Of a stretch of 64,000 nucleotides of DNA, positions 26,000 to 36,666 are shown one piece after another. The stretch is from assembly GCA_025934735.1 (NCBI GenBank), contig JAICWP010000015.1, forward strand, positions 57,373-121,372, read 5' to 3'. The stretch comes from Terriglobales bacterium. Its GTDB lineage: Bacteria > Acidobacteriota > Terriglobia > Terriglobales > Acidobacteriaceae. Each line of letters begins with the position of its first letter. Positions within the stretch are counted from its first letter, which is position 1. The position numbers and the translations under genes are program-made. The notes below the pieces were generated by a model, which ran no database searches, had not been told where the DNA came from, and saw only the letters and a list, made by a program, of their open reading frames with translations.

Positions 26000-27367
26000 T
26001 CAGAACGTGTAGGAAATTCCGGCCAGGGGAACGGGCTTGGAGTGCAGGCCGGCATCGTTGACGCGGAAGAGCACGTCGGCGCTGAAAACCAGCCTGCCCA
26101 CCAGATTGGCCTTGCCCCCCACCGCCACGCTGGCCTGGTTAATGGTCCCGGTAGAAGTAGCGATGTTGGGATGCGAAGTGCCGAGAAAGTCCACAAAGCT
26201 GCTAGATCTGATCTGAGTGGCCTTGCGCAAACTCTGGCCGATGAAGTCCACGGCCAGGGTAAGGCGGCGGGTGAGCCCGGCATCAGCACCGGCGGAATAG
26301 GTAACCACGTCCGGCAGGTGGGCTGTGGTTCCGGCAGTGATATTGCCGGCGAGAATGGACTGCCCGTTCCAGAGATAGCCCACAGTGGCGTGGGGAGAAA
26401 CCCTCGCCGCATAGGAAAAAGTGGCAAAGGGACGCACGCCGGCGGTACCGGAACCGAGAAAGTTTTTCGCGTCGCCGGTGGGAGCGTGCACGTCCATGCC
26501 GAAGGCCAGACCCGCCTTTTCTCCTTTAACTGCCTGGAATTTGCCGCGGAACACCACATCGCCGATACCCAACGCGGAATTGGCGTCGGAGAAAATCGCC
26601 TGACTGTTTGACAGGACCATCTCGTGCGAGGGATACGGGCTGGGAATAGCGAAGTTGTGGATGCAGCAAGGGCTCTCAAAACTCACGATGGCTGCGGCCG
26701 AGGAAAATCCCATGCGCACATCCACGATGGGGATCGCGACTGACAGGTCCAGTCGGTTGGTCAAGCCGAACGTAGCCACTGCGGTCACCTGGTGCACTTT
26801 GAGGTCAACTCGGTTGCTGGTCGTCACAATGTCATTCGCGAAAACGAAGTTGCCGGGGATGGGCTCGTGATGGAATACAGCGCCGAAGTTTCGTAAATCG
26901 ACGCCGTCCACCTTATCGAAATCGAAGTACTGGTAGCTGACTCCCACGAAAAGCTTGTGGCGTCCGATGGTATCGGCGCGTTCGGTCAGAATGGGGCCGA
27001 AGCTCTCGGTGGTGCGGGACACCACGCCCAGCGACGGATTGAAGGAGAAAACGAAGCCGGAAGCGGGCGAGGCGAAGGGCAACTGGCTGAGCTGGACGCC
27101 GATTTCCGAATTGAGCGGCGAAAAGCTTTCCACGCTGGACGCCTGGAAGTGCACTTCATGATGAAACCTGGTGGTGGGATTAATGGGTCCGGCATTGTTG
27201 GTCCCCACCAACCCGCCCGGCCCGTAGACCTGAGGCACCAGGCAGACCAGGTCGCCGGAAAAGGTGGCGCTGGGGTTCAGGGTTGCGGTGGGACAAGGAC
27301 TCTGAGCAAATGCGGCTGCGGAAACAAACAAGACGGCGAGCAGGCGCGCGACGCGGGCTTTCGACAT
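26000..27367 (-). CDS. Outer-membrane beta-barrel protein in the kinase-TIR operon
   Basis: About 455 residues. GAGGG precedes the ATG at 27367, which begins a signal peptide (RVARLLAVLFVSAAAFAQ). The rest shows alternating amphipathic strands with frequent aromatic girdle residues (HKLFVGVSYQYFDFDKV, LDLSVAIPIVDVRMGF). It ends VPLAGISYTF with the C-terminal aromatic needed for BAM insertion. It resembles porin-like transport proteins of the phenol-degradation MetA/DUF3187 type. It starts 28 bases after the AAA-PEGA gene stop, so it is the third gene of the operon; a sensor or effector role for the barrel is inference. Confidence 0.75.
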   Translation of the reverse strand: MSKARVARLLAVLFVSAAAFAQSPCPTATLNPSATFSGDLVCLVPQVYGPGGLVGTNNAGPINPTTRFHHEVHFQASSVESFSPLNSEIGVQLSQLPFASPASGFVFSFNPSLGVVSRTTESFGPILTERADTIGRHKLFVGVSYQYFDFDKVDGVDLRNFGAVFHHEPIPGNFVFANDIVTTSNRVDLKVHQVTAVATFGLTNRLDLSVAIPIVDVRMGFSSAAAIVSFESPCCIHNFAIPSPYPSHEMVLSNSQAIFSDANSALGIGDVVFRGKFQAVKGEKAGLAFGMDVHAPTGDAKNFLGSGTAGVRPFATFSYAARVSPHATVGYLWNGQSILAGNITAGTTAHLPDVVTYSAGADAGLTRRLTLAVDFIGQSLRKATQIRSSSFVDFLGTSHPNIATSTGTINQASVAVGGKANLVGRLVFSADVLFRVNDAGLHSKPVPLAGISYTF

Positions 27368-27395
27368 TTTTCCCTCGAGAGCGTAAGAGTGCACG

Positions 27396-29837
27396 TCACC
27401 GGATAGACTCGATCACCCATTTCCCCGGGGTCCCTTGTGTAGACGACAATTTCCGCAGGCGCATGACGACATTGGCCGAACCCGGCTTCTGGGTCTTGCC
27501 GCGAACGGTGTAGTTCAACCACTGGGTAAAACGAATGGTGGCCTGGTCGTGATTAATTTCCGGCTGGCCCAGCAGATCATAAGTCAAGCTGACCTGCTGA
27601 GCGTCCTTAAAAAATTCACGCAAGCTGCCGATCTGGCGCGAACTCATGCCCGGCCAGATGCTGGCCAACTCGTCCACCTGGCGATCCTGGTAAGCCTTCT
27701 GGTATTGCCCGAGCACGCTGAGGACAACCTGGCCATCAGCAGCGGCAGGGGGAGCGGAAACAGGAGCCGGGGGGCGGGGCCGAACTTCGGCCTGGAGCTT
27801 TTCGATTTGGCTCCGGGCCGCGGCGGCGTACTCGCTGCCGGGATAGCGGCGCAAAAAATCCTGGTAAGCACTTAGCTGATTTGCGCTGTTTGCCCGGGCC
27901 CAGGCGGCGCGCTCCTCGGATCGCAATTGCGCCAGCAGATTTCTTGCCATATCGGCGTGCGCTCCCGACGGGTATTTCGAGAGGAAGGCGCTGACCTGCG
28001 CGGCGTCCCTGGATTTGGCCGCCTGCTCCCAATCCCGCGCTTCGCCATCCACCGACAGCTGAGCGTCGTGCAGCGAGAGCTGATTGGCATGAATGATCAC
28101 GGGAGCGGTAAGCGATTTGAATCGTGGCGCTTCAATGGAAATGGTGTAGTTCTCCGCCAGCAAGTTCTGCATGGCATAATGGCCGGCCTGGTTGGCGGCG
28201 ACCCTGGTGCTCTTGCCATCTGGTCCGGTCAAGATGATGGTGGCGCCGGGTACGGGCGAGCCCGAAGAGTCGGTAATGGTGCCAAACACGCCGCCGCGAA
28301 CCGAAACGGGCAACAGCTTGAAGCTGACGGTGGCGACCGCATCTTTGTGGATCTCCACCCGCTGCTGCACGCCCTGAAAGCCGGGCTTACCGGCGGCGAT
28401 GTCGTAGGTCCCGGCAGTCATGATGGGCACCCGCAGGTTGCCGCTCCTGCTGGTGCTGCCATATTCCCGGCCATTGATGAGGATGCGGACGCCGGAATCG
28501 CCGGCGCTGACCAGCAGGCCGCCGGTGTCGGGAGCAGGCGCGGTGGCGGTGTTGAAGGAAGCCCAGAACGCTGGCGGCTCCAGCGCGGTGCCGGATTTGC
28601 GGATGGTGAGCGGAATGGTGGGATTGAGCCGGTAGAGATACGTGCCGTAGCCGGCGGTAAGCAGGAGAAGAGGCACCAGGATTCCCGAGGCCAACTTCAG
28701 CCCGCGCAGATAGGCGGTGCGCTGGCGGCGAAGTTCGGCGCCGGGCAGACAGGACCGCACCCACTCGTCGTCAAAAACTTCGGCGTAGATGCGGTTGCGG
28801 ACCTTCAGCCTGCCTTCCTCCACGCGGGAGATGCCGGACAAGCGGAGAATGGTGACCAGCGGATCGGAAGGGTCATCCGCCACCTTGGCGCCGCGTCGCA
28901 CCTTGGAATACAGGGTCAGCAAGGAAGGCGTGTCCACCTCGCTGCGCAACATTCTTTCCCGCACGAACAGCAGGTTGTCGTCGCGCTCGCGGGCGCGGCG
29001 GGAAAGGAACAGCTCGTCGCAGATGCGGTCCACGTCGCGCGTGGAACCAGCTTCGCTCTGAGCGACGGCCAGGCACAGGCGCTGCGTTAGATAAGGGTGG
29101 CCGCCGGTCCAGTACAGAATGCGGTGCAGAAGCTGCAAGCCAAGCTTAGGCTCGCGGCCCAGGCCCAGGGAAAGAGGCCCGGCTTCGCGCTCGCTGAAAT
29201 CGCTAAGCTCGATGCGGCGGCCCACATTGAAGGGCGTAGTGCGGGTATCGCGAATCAGGTCGGAAGGGCTGGCCACGCCGAGCAGGCAGAATGTGAGGCG
29301 GTTCAGTTCTGGCTCGTCGCTGCGCCGGTTGTAGAGCTCACGAATGCCGGCGAAAAACTCGTCGGTGGAAAAGGGCAGGCTGCGCACGCTGTCAATCTCG
29401 TCCACAAAAATGGCGACCGGTCCTTCGCAATGAGGGAGTACGACGTCGGAGAGCACGCGCATCCAGCGCTGCATGGGGCCAAGGCCGCGATTGTGAGCCC
29501 AGCAGTCCTCGACTTCATCTTCCAGGTCGAGTTGCCGCCCAATGCGCTCGGAAAGTCCGTTGTACCACTGCTCGGCGTTGAGGTTCTGGCCCAGACCGGT
29601 AAGGTCGAGCACGGCCACGGAGGCGTTCTGCTGGCGCAGGCGGGCTGCGGTGCGCACCATGAGCGAGGATTTACCCATCTGGCGCGCGGTAAGCACATAG
29701 CAGATTTCGCCGTGCAGCAGGCTCTTATACAAGCGCTCGTCGGCTTCACGGGCCACATAGGAAGCGGCGTCACGGCGCAGGGTGCCGCCGACCACATAAA
29801 AGGCTTCCGCCGCGGACGTGGGTTGGGTCTTGATCAC
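27396..29837 (-). CDS. AAA-like (STAND-type) ATPase with TM, PEGA, carboxypeptidase-regulatory and TPR-like regions
   Basis: 813 residues. An AAA_35-like NTPase domain (1 to about 360) has Walker [10 protein letters not shown] (about 50-58) and Walker [10 protein letters not shown] (D146-E147). A single TM segment at 382-402 ([17 protein letters not shown]) places the rest outside the cytoplasm. There lie a PEGA-like domain (440-508), a CarboxypepD-regulatory-like domain (515-600), a tetratricopeptide-like helical stretch (608-690) and a C-terminal NTF2-like domain (712-813). Its GTG start overlaps the stop of the kinase-TIR gene (GTGA), implying coupled translation. It looks like a transmembrane partner that links a cytoplasmic ATPase switch to a periplasmic ligand or peptidoglycan. 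Confidence 0.85.
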   Translation of the reverse strand: MIKTQPTSAAEAFYVVGGTLRRDAASYVAREADERLYKSLLHGEICYVLTARQMGKSSLMVRTAARLRQQNASVAVLDLTGLGQNLNAEQWYNGLSERIGRQLDLEDEVEDCWAHNRGLGPMQRWMRVLSDVVLPHCEGPVAIFVDEIDSVRSLPFSTDEFFAGIRELYNRRSDEPELNRLTFCLLGVASPSDLIRDTRTTPFNVGRRIELSDFSEREAGPLSLGLGREPKLGLQLLHRILYWTGGHPYLTQRLCLAVAQSEAGSTRDVDRICDELFLSRRARERDDNLLFVRERMLRSEVDTPSLLTLYSKVRRGAKVADDPSDPLVTILRLSGISRVEEGRLKVRNRIYAEVFDDEWVRSCLPGAELRRQRTAYLRGLKLASGILVPLLLLTAGYGTYLYRLNPTIPLTIRKSGTALEPPAFWASFNTATAPAPDTGGLLVSAGDSGVRILINGREYGSTSRSGNLRVPIMTAGTYDIAAGKPGFQGVQQRVEIHKDAVATVSFKLLPVSVRGGVFGTITDSSGSPVPGATIILTGPDGKSTRVAANQAGHYAMQNLLAENYTISIEAPRFKSLTAPVIIHANQLSLHDAQLSVDGEARDWEQAAKSRDAAQVSAFLSKYPSGAHADMARNLLAQLRSEERAAWARANSANQLSAYQDFLRRYPGSEYAAAARSQIEKLQAEVRPRPPAPVSAPPAAADGQVVLSVLGQYQKAYQDRQVDELASIWPGMSSRQIGSLREFFKDAQQVSLTYDLLGQPEINHDQATIRFTQWLNYTVRGKTQKPGSANVVMRLRKLSSTQGTPGKWVIESIR

Positions 29838-32278
29838 AAGAGATGCCGCATGAGGTAAATTTCATACAGCCGGCAGCGCGGGTGCATGAGACGAACCGAC
29901 TCGCCGGTCACTACTCCCGAACTGCGCAGCCGGTAGAACAACTCCGGATTGGAAGGCGGTCTGCCCGCGAGGACGCCTTTCATGGCATCGCAAAGGGTCT
30001 GGTCCTGGGCGAGAGAAACCAGAATGCGGCGCAGGTGGTCGCCGAACGGTCCCTCATCGCGTGCCGCTTGAGCTTCAAATTCGCTGAAGCTCAGATTGCG
30101 TGAGGCCAACTCGTGCAGCCCGCGGCGGGTGAGGTAGGGCTGCCCATCGAGCAATTCATAAAACTGCATCAGTTCCCGGGGATCCTTCAGGGGAGCACCG
30201 TAGCGATTGTTGAGCTCGGAAACCTGCTCCAGGGTGAAATCAGACAGGGTCAGCCGGGTGCCCACGTTGAACGGCGACTGGTTCATGTCGGTGATGAACA
30301 GGTGGGCTTCCGTGGCGTAAGCGATGGCCAGGGTCAGGTTCTGCCAGGGGCCGGTGGGATCGAGCGAACGCTCGTTGTGCCAGGAGCGGAACAGGCCGAA
30401 AACTTCGCTGCCAAAGCTGCAAGTGAAGAGGCGATCCACCTCGTCCATGCCCCACACGAGCCGGGAAGAGAGGGTTTTCAGCACTTCCCGGCGAAGGAAG
30501 CGCTCAAAGTTCATGCTGGGTCCGCGGCGCGGATTGCAGATGTCAGGCTCGACATTGAGATCGAGCTGATCGGCGATGGCTTCCGCGAGGGCAAGAAAAA
30601 ACTTGTCCACCGACTGCAGGTGGGCCGTGTTCAGCTTCTGAAAATCAGTGAGTACCACCTTACAGCCAGCCTTGCGGGCTTCCTGCAGGCCGCGCGCCAT
30701 CAGCGAGGTCTTGCCCATCTGGCGCGCGCCTTTCACCAGCACGATGCTGTCGTTGCGGGTAATGGCGCTGCAGAACTCCTCGTCCGTCGGACGAACCACG
30801 TAGAAGCTGGAATCCAGGGGTACGGCCCCACCCACGGCCTCGAGTTTGACGGGGTGCGAGGCCGGGCGAGCCGCCTGCCCCAGGGATGCGCTGAGTTCCG
30901 CCAGCAGTGCGTCATCGTCCTCGGGACTATTCCAACGGGCCCACTGAATGCCATCCAGAATGCCGGCCAGGGACTCGGGCAGAGGGTCGTCAAACTTCAC
31001 GCGCACGGGGAGAATGAGCGGCTTGCCATCGCGGCGCTGGGCGGCTTCGCGAGCAATCTGGATTTCGTAGGCCAGCATCTCGCTTTGCACCGAAGCTGCG
31101 GAGAGCAATACGACCACGGCTTCAGCCCGGCTTATGTGCTGCTCAATTTCCCGCGCCCATTCCATGCCCACTACCAGGTGGCGGTCAATGAACACCTCGT
31201 AACCGCGCGCCCGCAGGCCTTCTTCAGCTAAGCCCAGGATCTCCTCGTCGGGGTGGGCGTTGCGCTTGTAGAGGAGCACGATCTCACCGCTCACTGCGGG
31301 ACGCGGCGCGGGCAGCCTCACGGCCATGGTGGTCGAAGTGCCGTGGGAAGCAATCCGGCGCAGGTCGGCGGCGATCTCGGCAGCCGACTGGTAGCGCTGC
31401 TCGCGATCCTTAGCCAGGGCACGGTTGATCACATCCTCCAGTTCGACCGGCAGGTGGGGATTGAGGCGCACCGGCGAGACCGGGGCGCGGTTCAGGATGG
31501 CTTCGAAAATAACCGCCGAGGTGTCCCCCTGGAACGGGCGCGTGCGGGTAGCCATTTCGTAAAGAACCACCCCAAAGGAAAACAGGTCGGTGCGCGCGTC
31601 GAGTTGCATGCCGCGTGCCTGCTCGGGCGACATGTAGGCGACCGTGCCAACGAACTCGCCGGGCCCGGTGAGGTGGGACGTGGTGTGGCTAAGCGTGGCG
31701 GACATGCCCACCACTTCGGCCACCGGCCGGGGCACAGCCGTGAATTTCGCCAGGCCAAAATCCAGAACCTTCAACTGCTGGCGGTGGGTCAAAAAAAGAT
31801 TGGCGGGCTTGATATCCCGGTGAATGACGCCCTGCGAGTGCGCGTATTCCAGAGCCTCAGCCCCCTGGGTGGCCAGTTCGAGAATTTCCTCGGTGGGCAG
31901 AGGAAGGCCCTGCAGACGGTGCTTCAGCGTCTGCCCTTCCAGCAATTCCATCACAATAAAAGGCCGGCCATCGAACTCGCCCACGTCGTGCACGGTGCAG
32001 ACATTGGGATGGCTGAGGCAGGAGGCCGCCCGCGCCTCCTGCAGAAAGCGTTCTAAAACATTCTGGGTAGCGGACTTATCCTCGGGCAGGAACTTGAGGG
32101 CGACGCCCCGGCCCAGGCGCATATCCTGAGCCTGGTACACCACTCCCATACCGCCGCCGCCGAGCTTCTGCAGGACGCGGTAGTGGGAAACTGTCTTGCC
32201 CAGCATGGAATCAATAGGCTGAGCTTCACCGTCGCCGGGACGGACTGGTTCTGGTGTTTGGGAACCCATATCAGGCAC
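29834..32278 (-). CDS. Ser/Thr protein kinase - TIR - AAA ATPase fusion protein
   Basis: 814 residues with three modules. Residues about 34-310 are a Hanks-type kinase with LGGGGMG loop, K62, HRD (153-155), DFG (173-175) and MSPEQ; all catalytic residues are present. Residues about 331-465 are a TIR domain ([48 protein letters not shown]) with E405 in the position expected for a TIR catalytic Glu. Residues about 485-814 are an AAA_35-like ATPase with Walker [10 protein letters not shown] and Walker [10 protein letters not shown]. No TM segment is seen, so it is cytoplasmic. The start is GTG 32278 or ATG 32269. It heads a three-gene operon; a signalling or abortive-defence role is inference. 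Confidence 0.9.
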   Translation of the reverse strand: MPDMGSQTPEPVRPGDGEAQPIDSMLGKTVSHYRVLQKLGGGGMGVVYQAQDMRLGRGVALKFLPEDKSATQNVLERFLQEARAASCLSHPNVCTVHDVGEFDGRPFIVMELLEGQTLKHRLQGLPLPTEEILELATQGAEALEYAHSQGVIHRDIKPANLFLTHRQQLKVLDFGLAKFTAVPRPVAEVVGMSATLSHTTSHLTGPGEFVGTVAYMSPEQARGMQLDARTDLFSFGVVLYEMATRTRPFQGDTSAVIFEAILNRAPVSPVRLNPHLPVELEDVINRALAKDREQRYQSAAEIAADLRRIASHGTSTTMAVRLPAPRPAVSGEIVLLYKRNAHPDEEILGLAEEGLRARGYEVFIDRHLVVGMEWAREIEQHISRAEAVVVLLSAASVQSEMLAYEIQIAREAAQRRDGKPLILPVRVKFDDPLPESLAGILDGIQWARWNSPEDDDALLAELSASLGQAARPASHPVKLEAVGGAVPLDSSFYVVRPTDEEFCSAITRNDSIVLVKGARQMGKTSLMARGLQEARKAGCKVVLTDFQKLNTAHLQSVDKFFLALAEAIADQLDLNVEPDICNPRRGPSMNFERFLRREVLKTLSSRLVWGMDEVDRLFTCSFGSEVFGLFRSWHNERSLDPTGPWQNLTLAIAYATEAHLFITDMNQSPFNVGTRLTLSDFTLEQVSELNNRYGAPLKDPRELMQFYELLDGQPYLTRRGLHELASRNLSFSEFEAQAARDEGPFGDHLRRILVSLAQDQTLCDAMKGVLAGRPPSNPELFYRLRSSGVVTGESVRLMHPRCRLYEIYLMRHLL

Positions 32279-32623
32279 TTAGCGGCCAGCCCCTACCCCA
32301 AGGGTTCCGCATATTATGGCGCACCGCGCGAGGATTGACCACTTGAGTTCATTGTGCCGATGGATATCTCCCCACATTGTTAGAGCCGGGCTCCCTCACG
32401 CGCCTGAGCCTGGACCCGACATGTGTGGAACCGTGGTAGCTTCGCATTCGTAACCATTCTCTTGGTGCTCGTCTAATTACCTGTGCGGCGTTGCGAAGCG
32501 CCACAGCTTGCGGATTCGCGTCGAAGCATTACCGGAAACAGGAATCGAAGTCGGTTTCGAGCGGATGCCGCATTTGGCAAACTGGAGAGCAGCACTAACG
32601 AAACAAATCTTGACTGTTCGGGA
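32279..32623. other. Divergent control region
   Basis: About 345 bases between the kinase-TIR operon (minus) and the exported hydrolase (plus). No operator, repeat or small gene recognised. It must contain the promoters of both units. Confidence 0.4.
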
Positions 32624-33757
32624 ATGACACGCATGCTAGGTTCGGCGCTCGCTTGTGGTCTTGTGCTCATCTGCCTGGGGGGTGCGGCGCTCGGCCAGTT
32701 TGCCAAGAATCCGCAGCAGCCCACAGCGCTTGATCCCGAATATCGCAAGTTCGACGCTTTGGTTTCGTTTCTACGGGCCCGCAACGCAAAGCAGTATGCG
32801 ATTCGGTCCGCAAGGGGCATTGAGGAAGCCAGCTTCGTCCCCATCGGCGGTATTGAGCAGTGGGTCACGATTCGCGGTCAGGCTCGCGCCAATCCCGTGC
32901 TCCTGTTCCTGCACGGCGGCCCCGGCGACGTAACCAGTTGCTGGACATTCGCGATGTTCGCTCCCTGGGAAGAGCACTTTACGGTGGTGCAATGGGATCA
33001 GAGGGGCGCGGGCCGCACGTTGAAAAAAAGCGGCCCAGCAATTGCGCCGACTCTCACCGTGGACCGCATGGCGCAGGATGGCATTGAACTCACGGAATAC
33101 CTGCGCAAACATCTAGGCAAGGACAAGATCATCCTCGTCGCCCATTCCTTCGGATCCATCGTCGGCCTTGAGATGGTGCGCAGGAGGCCTGACCTCTTCT
33201 TCGCCTACGTAGGCACAGGCCAAGTGGCCGACGAGACCAGGAACTACGCTGTCGCCTACGATGCGTTGCTCAAAAAAGCGCGAGCGGTCGCTAATCAGCG
33301 CGCTATTGATGAATTGACCAAGATCGGCCCACCGCCGTACTCCTCCGGCCAGGGGTACCGCGTACAGTGGAAATGGGCCAATTTCTTCGAAGGCGCGGAC
33401 CAATTCCTGGATTCGACGCTGGGCCTCACGCTGGTTGCTCCCGGCTGTTCCGTGCAAGACGTCAACGATTCCGCTGCCGGCGAGGTGTTCAGCGCTGAAC
33501 GACTCGTTGATCAGACGCATTCGGCGGGGCCGAGAGAGCTCGGCCTGAAATTCTCTACTCCGATTTTTTTCTTCCAAGGAGCTGAGGATTTCACCTCTCC
33601 CACAGCGCTTGCCCGCGACTACCTTAAGGCCCTGCAAGCGCCCCGCAAGGAGTTTCTACCCATCCAGGGTGCGGGCCACTTCGCGGTATTTATGCATTCC
33701 GACCGGTTTCTGCATGAACTCGTCAAGCGGGTGCGCCCGCTGTCTCTTAGGCCCTGA
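32624..33757 (+). CDS. Exported alpha/beta hydrolase, prolyl aminopeptidase-like (S33)
   Basis: 377 residues from ATG 32624, followed by a signal peptide (GSALACGLVLICLGGAALGQ). The fold carries the S33 marks: oxyanion segment FLHGGPG (96-101), QWDQRGAG, and the nucleophile elbow VAHSFGS with S175. The C-terminal IQGAGHFAVF gives the histidine and FFQGAEDF the acid. The family removes N-terminal Pro or other residues from peptides or cleaves small esters. The oligopeptide ABC importer downstream makes a peptide-processing role plausible. No clear ribosome site precedes this ATG. Confidence 0.82.
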   Translation: MTRMLGSALACGLVLICLGGAALGQFAKNPQQPTALDPEYRKFDALVSFLRARNAKQYAIRSARGIEEASFVPIGGIEQWVTIRGQARANPVLLFLHGGPGDVTSCWTFAMFAPWEEHFTVVQWDQRGAGRTLKKSGPAIAPTLTVDRMAQDGIELTEYLRKHLGKDKIILVAHSFGSIVGLEMVRRRPDLFFAYVGTGQVADETRNYAVAYDALLKKARAVANQRAIDELTKIGPPPYSSGQGYRVQWKWANFFEGADQFLDSTLGLTLVAPGCSVQDVNDSAAGEVFSAERLVDQTHSAGPRELGLKFSTPIFFFQGAEDFTSPTALARDYLKALQAPRKEFLPIQGAGHFAVFMHSDRFLHELVKRVRPLSLRP

Positions 33758-33885
33758 GCACGGAAACTTGAGCCGGATTGCCTCCGTGCTCAGGAGCAGG
33801 GAGTTCAGCACCCAAGTTGCGAATCGGGATAATCAATTGGCTCATTCGGCAACGTGAGAGATAGTAGGAGGCGGGAGTTGCCCCC

Positions 33886-34860
33886 GTGACGCACGCGAGC
33901 GACCTGGTCCGCGTGAAAGACTTGAGTGTGTCCTATTCCGCTGCCGGGCAAAGTGTCCCGGCGGTGAAGCACGCCACCTTCTCTATAGGTGCGGGCGAAG
34001 TGCTGGGCGTATTAGGCGAGTCCGGCTCAGGAAAAAGCACGCTGGCGTTGTCGCTGGCCCGCATGCTGCCGGCTAAGGCGAGGTACGAGAGCGGCGCCAT
34101 CACCTTTCGCGGCAGGGATCTACTGCAAATGAGCGAAAAGCAGCTTGGCGCAGTGCGAGGCGCCGAGATTGCCATCATCTGGCAGGATCCGGCATTGGCG
34201 CTCAACCCGGTGATGCGAGTGGGGCAGCAGATTGCGGAAGTGTTGCGGGCGCATGGCTCTCGGGACCGTCACGAGCGGGTTGAGCGCGTGCAGGGGGTGT
34301 TGACTGAGGTTGGCTTTCAGCATCCCTCCGAGGTGGCGTCCGCTTACCCGCACCAACTGAGCGGCGGGCAGCGGCAGCGGGTTGGAATTGCGCAAGCCCT
34401 GTGCTGCCGGCCGTCGCTGGTCATCGCGGACGAGCCCACCAGCAAGCTCGATTCCGCACTGCAGGTTGAAATTCTGGCATTGCTGGCGAAGCTGCGGGCG
34501 CTCCACAACATGGCGTATCTAATCATCAGCCACGATCCCGCTGTGTTTGCGGGGTGGGCCGACCGCATGCTCGTGATGTACGCGGGCGAAATTGTGGAGG
34601 AGGGCAGCCGCGAGCAGGTGTTTGGACATCCGTTGCACCCCTATTCTCAGGGCTTGGTGCGTCTTTCCGGAGCGCCGGCGGGGACGCCACGGCAGTTGCT
34701 GCCGGTCATCACGGGCGAGCCGCCGGACCTCACGCGACTGCCGCGAGGCTGCGCCTTCGAGCCGCGCTGTCCTGAGCGCATGAAGGTGTGCGCCGCTTCC
34801 CCGCCGGCCTCGAGCACCCCGGAAGCCAATCGCCAGGTTAGCTGTTTTAAATATGAATAG
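33886..34860 (+). CDS. Oligopeptide/dipeptide ABC transporter ATP-binding protein (OppD/DppD-like)
   Basis: 324 residues from GTG 33886, with GGGAG 8 bases upstream. Walker A is GESGSGKST, the signature LSGGQRQRVGIAQAL, Walker B LVIADEPTS. The C-terminal RLPRGCAFEPRCPERMKVC is the cysteine-containing oligopeptide-transporter extension, which in this family can hold an iron-sulfur cluster. In Walker B-D the usual LD follows a Lys (SKLD), a minor variation. It forms the nucleotide-binding dimer with the next gene product and opens a five-gene importer operon. Confidence 0.93.
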   Translation: MTHASDLVRVKDLSVSYSAAGQSVPAVKHATFSIGAGEVLGVLGESGSGKSTLALSLARMLPAKARYESGAITFRGRDLLQMSEKQLGAVRGAEIAIIWQDPALALNPVMRVGQQIAEVLRAHGSRDRHERVERVQGVLTEVGFQHPSEVASAYPHQLSGGQRQRVGIAQALCCRPSLVIADEPTSKLDSALQVEILALLAKLRALHNMAYLIISHDPAVFAGWADRMLVMYAGEIVEEGSREQVFGHPLHPYSQGLVRLSGAPAGTPRQLLPVITGEPPDLTRLPRGCAFEPRCPERMKVCAASPPASSTPEANRQVSCFKYE

Positions 34861-35689
34861 CCAACCATCGGCGCCGGCCACGCCACCACCCCTTTTGCGG
34901 GTGCAGGAACTCGCCAAAACATACATCCGCCGCGGCAGCTTCACGCAGCCCGGCGCGCGAGTGCAGGCAGTAAAGGGGGTGAGCTTCAGCATCGAGGCCG
35001 GCAGCACGCTGGGACTGGCGGGAAGTTCCGGATGCGGAAAGTCCACCGTTGCACGGTGCATCGGCCGGATCGAGCGGCCGGATGAAGGCAAGATTCTATT
35101 TGATGGTCACAACCTGGCGGCCTTAAGTTTCCGTGAGCTGCGCCCGTTTCGTCCTGCGATCCAGATGGTTTTTCAGGACGCGGCGACCGCTATGAATCCA
35201 AGCTTCTCCGCGGCAGACATCATTGCCGAGCCGCTGCTGATCCAGGGAATTGGAACCGCTGAAGAACGCGCCGGCCGGGTACGCCAGGCGATGCAGGAAG
35301 CCGGCTTGCCGGCGGAGTGGTCAGGACGAGCCGCTCATGATTTCAGTGGCGGACAGCGCCAGCGGCTCACCCTGGCCCGCGCCCTGGTGCTCAAGCCCAA
35401 ACTGCTGGTCTTGGACGAACCGCTGACCGGGCTGGACGTTTCCACGCGGGCTCAAATCGCCAACCTGCTGCTGGCTGTGCAGGCGGCGCACGGCATTGCC
35501 TACCTCTTCATATCGCACGACCTTTTCCTGCTCGGACATCTGGCGGATCGGATCGCTGTCATGTCGGAAGGGCAGTTGGTGGAAGAGGGACCGACGTCGC
35601 AAATCATGGCCAGGCCCCAGCACGCAGAGACCAGGAAACTGCTTGCCGCGAGCGGCAGGCAACTGGCGCCGGCGGGAGCAGGCCGATGA
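34853..35689 (+). CDS. Oligopeptide/dipeptide ABC transporter ATP-binding protein (OppF/DppF-like)
   Basis: 278 residues. Walker A GSSGCGKST, signature FSGGQRQRLTLARAL, Walker B LLVLDEPLTGLD and a switch histidine in YLFISHD. It starts 8 bases before the stop of the preceding ATPase gene, so the two are translationally coupled. It partners OppD. The C-terminal extension is shorter than usual for the family and lacks the cysteine motif. Confidence 0.93.
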   Translation: MNSQPSAPATPPPLLRVQELAKTYIRRGSFTQPGARVQAVKGVSFSIEAGSTLGLAGSSGCGKSTVARCIGRIERPDEGKILFDGHNLAALSFRELRPFRPAIQMVFQDAATAMNPSFSAADIIAEPLLIQGIGTAEERAGRVRQAMQEAGLPAEWSGRAAHDFSGGQRQRLTLARALVLKPKLLVLDEPLTGLDVSTRAQIANLLLAVQAAHGIAYLFISHDLFLLGHLADRIAVMSEGQLVEEGPTSQIMARPQHAETRKLLAASGRQLAPAGAGR

Positions 35690-36666
35690 AAAGCTACGTC
35701 GCCCGCCGGCTGGCCCGCGCCGTGCTTCTGCTCTTTGCCGTCTCCGTGCTCTGTTTTCTGCTGACGCGCCTGGCGCCCGGGAGTTTCTTCGATGAAATAC
35801 GCCTGAACCCGCAGATTTCGCCACAGACCATCGCAGCACTACAGGCACGTTACGGGCTGGATGAACCGCTGCCGCTCCGCTATGGGCGCTGGGCGCGCTC
35901 GGTGGCGCGCGGCGATTTCGGATTCTCCATCGCTTATAACACCCCGGTTGCGCAACTGATGTGGGCGCCAGCCAAGCACACGTTGCTGCTTGGGGGCGTC
36001 GCCATGCTGTTGTGCTGGCTGATTTCGATTCCGCTTGCAGTCTGGTCGGCAGCGTACGAACGCTCCTGGTTCGATCGCGGGGTTTCCGCGCTCACCTCCT
36101 TATTCATCTCGATTCCAGAAATTGTGCTGGCGCTCGCCCTGCTGGCGTTTGCCATGCGATCGCACGCGCTGCCGGTGGGGGGCATGACCTCGGTGGGGTT
36201 CGATGAACTGACGGCCTGGGGCAAGGCCGTCGACATCGCGCGGCACATGCTGGCGCCGGTCGTGATCCTGGTATTGGTGGGCACGCCCGTGATTGTGCGC
36301 CACCTGCGGGCCAGTGTGGCCGAGGTGCTGCACGCTCCCTTCGTCGAAGCGGCGCGGGGATGTGGTATTGGAGGCGCACGGCTCCTGTTCCGGCACGTGC
36401 TTCCCGCAGCCGCCAACCCAGCCATTTCCCTCTTCGGGCTATCGCTGGCGGCATTGCTGAGCGGCTCGCTGCTGGTGGAGGTGGTTACCGGCTGGCCGGG
36501 CCTGGGACCGTTGATCCTGGATGCCACCTTGGCGCGAGATCTAGATGTGGTGGTGGCCGCGGCCATGCTGGGTGCGGCGATGATGATTGTGGGGAACTTC
36601 GCCGCGGATCTGCTGCTGCTGGCCGCCGATCCGCGCATACGAACCGGGAGCCCGGATGCGGGATAG
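35686..36666 (+). CDS. ABC transporter permease (OppB/DppB-like)
   Basis: 326 residues with six TM segments. The N-terminal ARRLARAVLLLFAVSVLCF helix and the LDEPLPLRYGRW segment are typical of DppB, and the EAA loop EAARGCGIGGARLLFRHVLP contacts the ATPase. Its ATG overlaps the OppF stop (ATGA). It forms half of the membrane pore. Confidence 0.92.
   Translation: MKSYVARRLARAVLLLFAVSVLCFLLTRLAPGSFFDEIRLNPQISPQTIAALQARYGLDEPLPLRYGRWARSVARGDFGFSIAYNTPVAQLMWAPAKHTLLLGGVAMLLCWLISIPLAVWSAAYERSWFDRGVSALTSLFISIPEIVLALALLAFAMRSHALPVGGMTSVGFDELTAWGKAVDIARHMLAPVVILVLVGTPVIVRHLRASVAEVLHAPFVEAARGCGIGGARLLFRHVLPAAANPAISLFGLSLAALLSGSLLVEVVTGWPGLGPLILDATLARDLDVVVAAAMLGAAMMIVGNFAADLLLLAADPRIRTGSPDAG

Noticed and set aside
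27927..29090. 387-codon open frame on the plus strand
   Set aside because: It is antisense to the AAA-PEGA gene, has no family motif and arises from high-GC codon bias of the true gene.
30113..31231. 372-codon open frame on the plus strand
   Set aside because: It lies opposite the kinase-TIR-AAA gene, whose motifs are unambiguous; the composition is that of a mirror frame.
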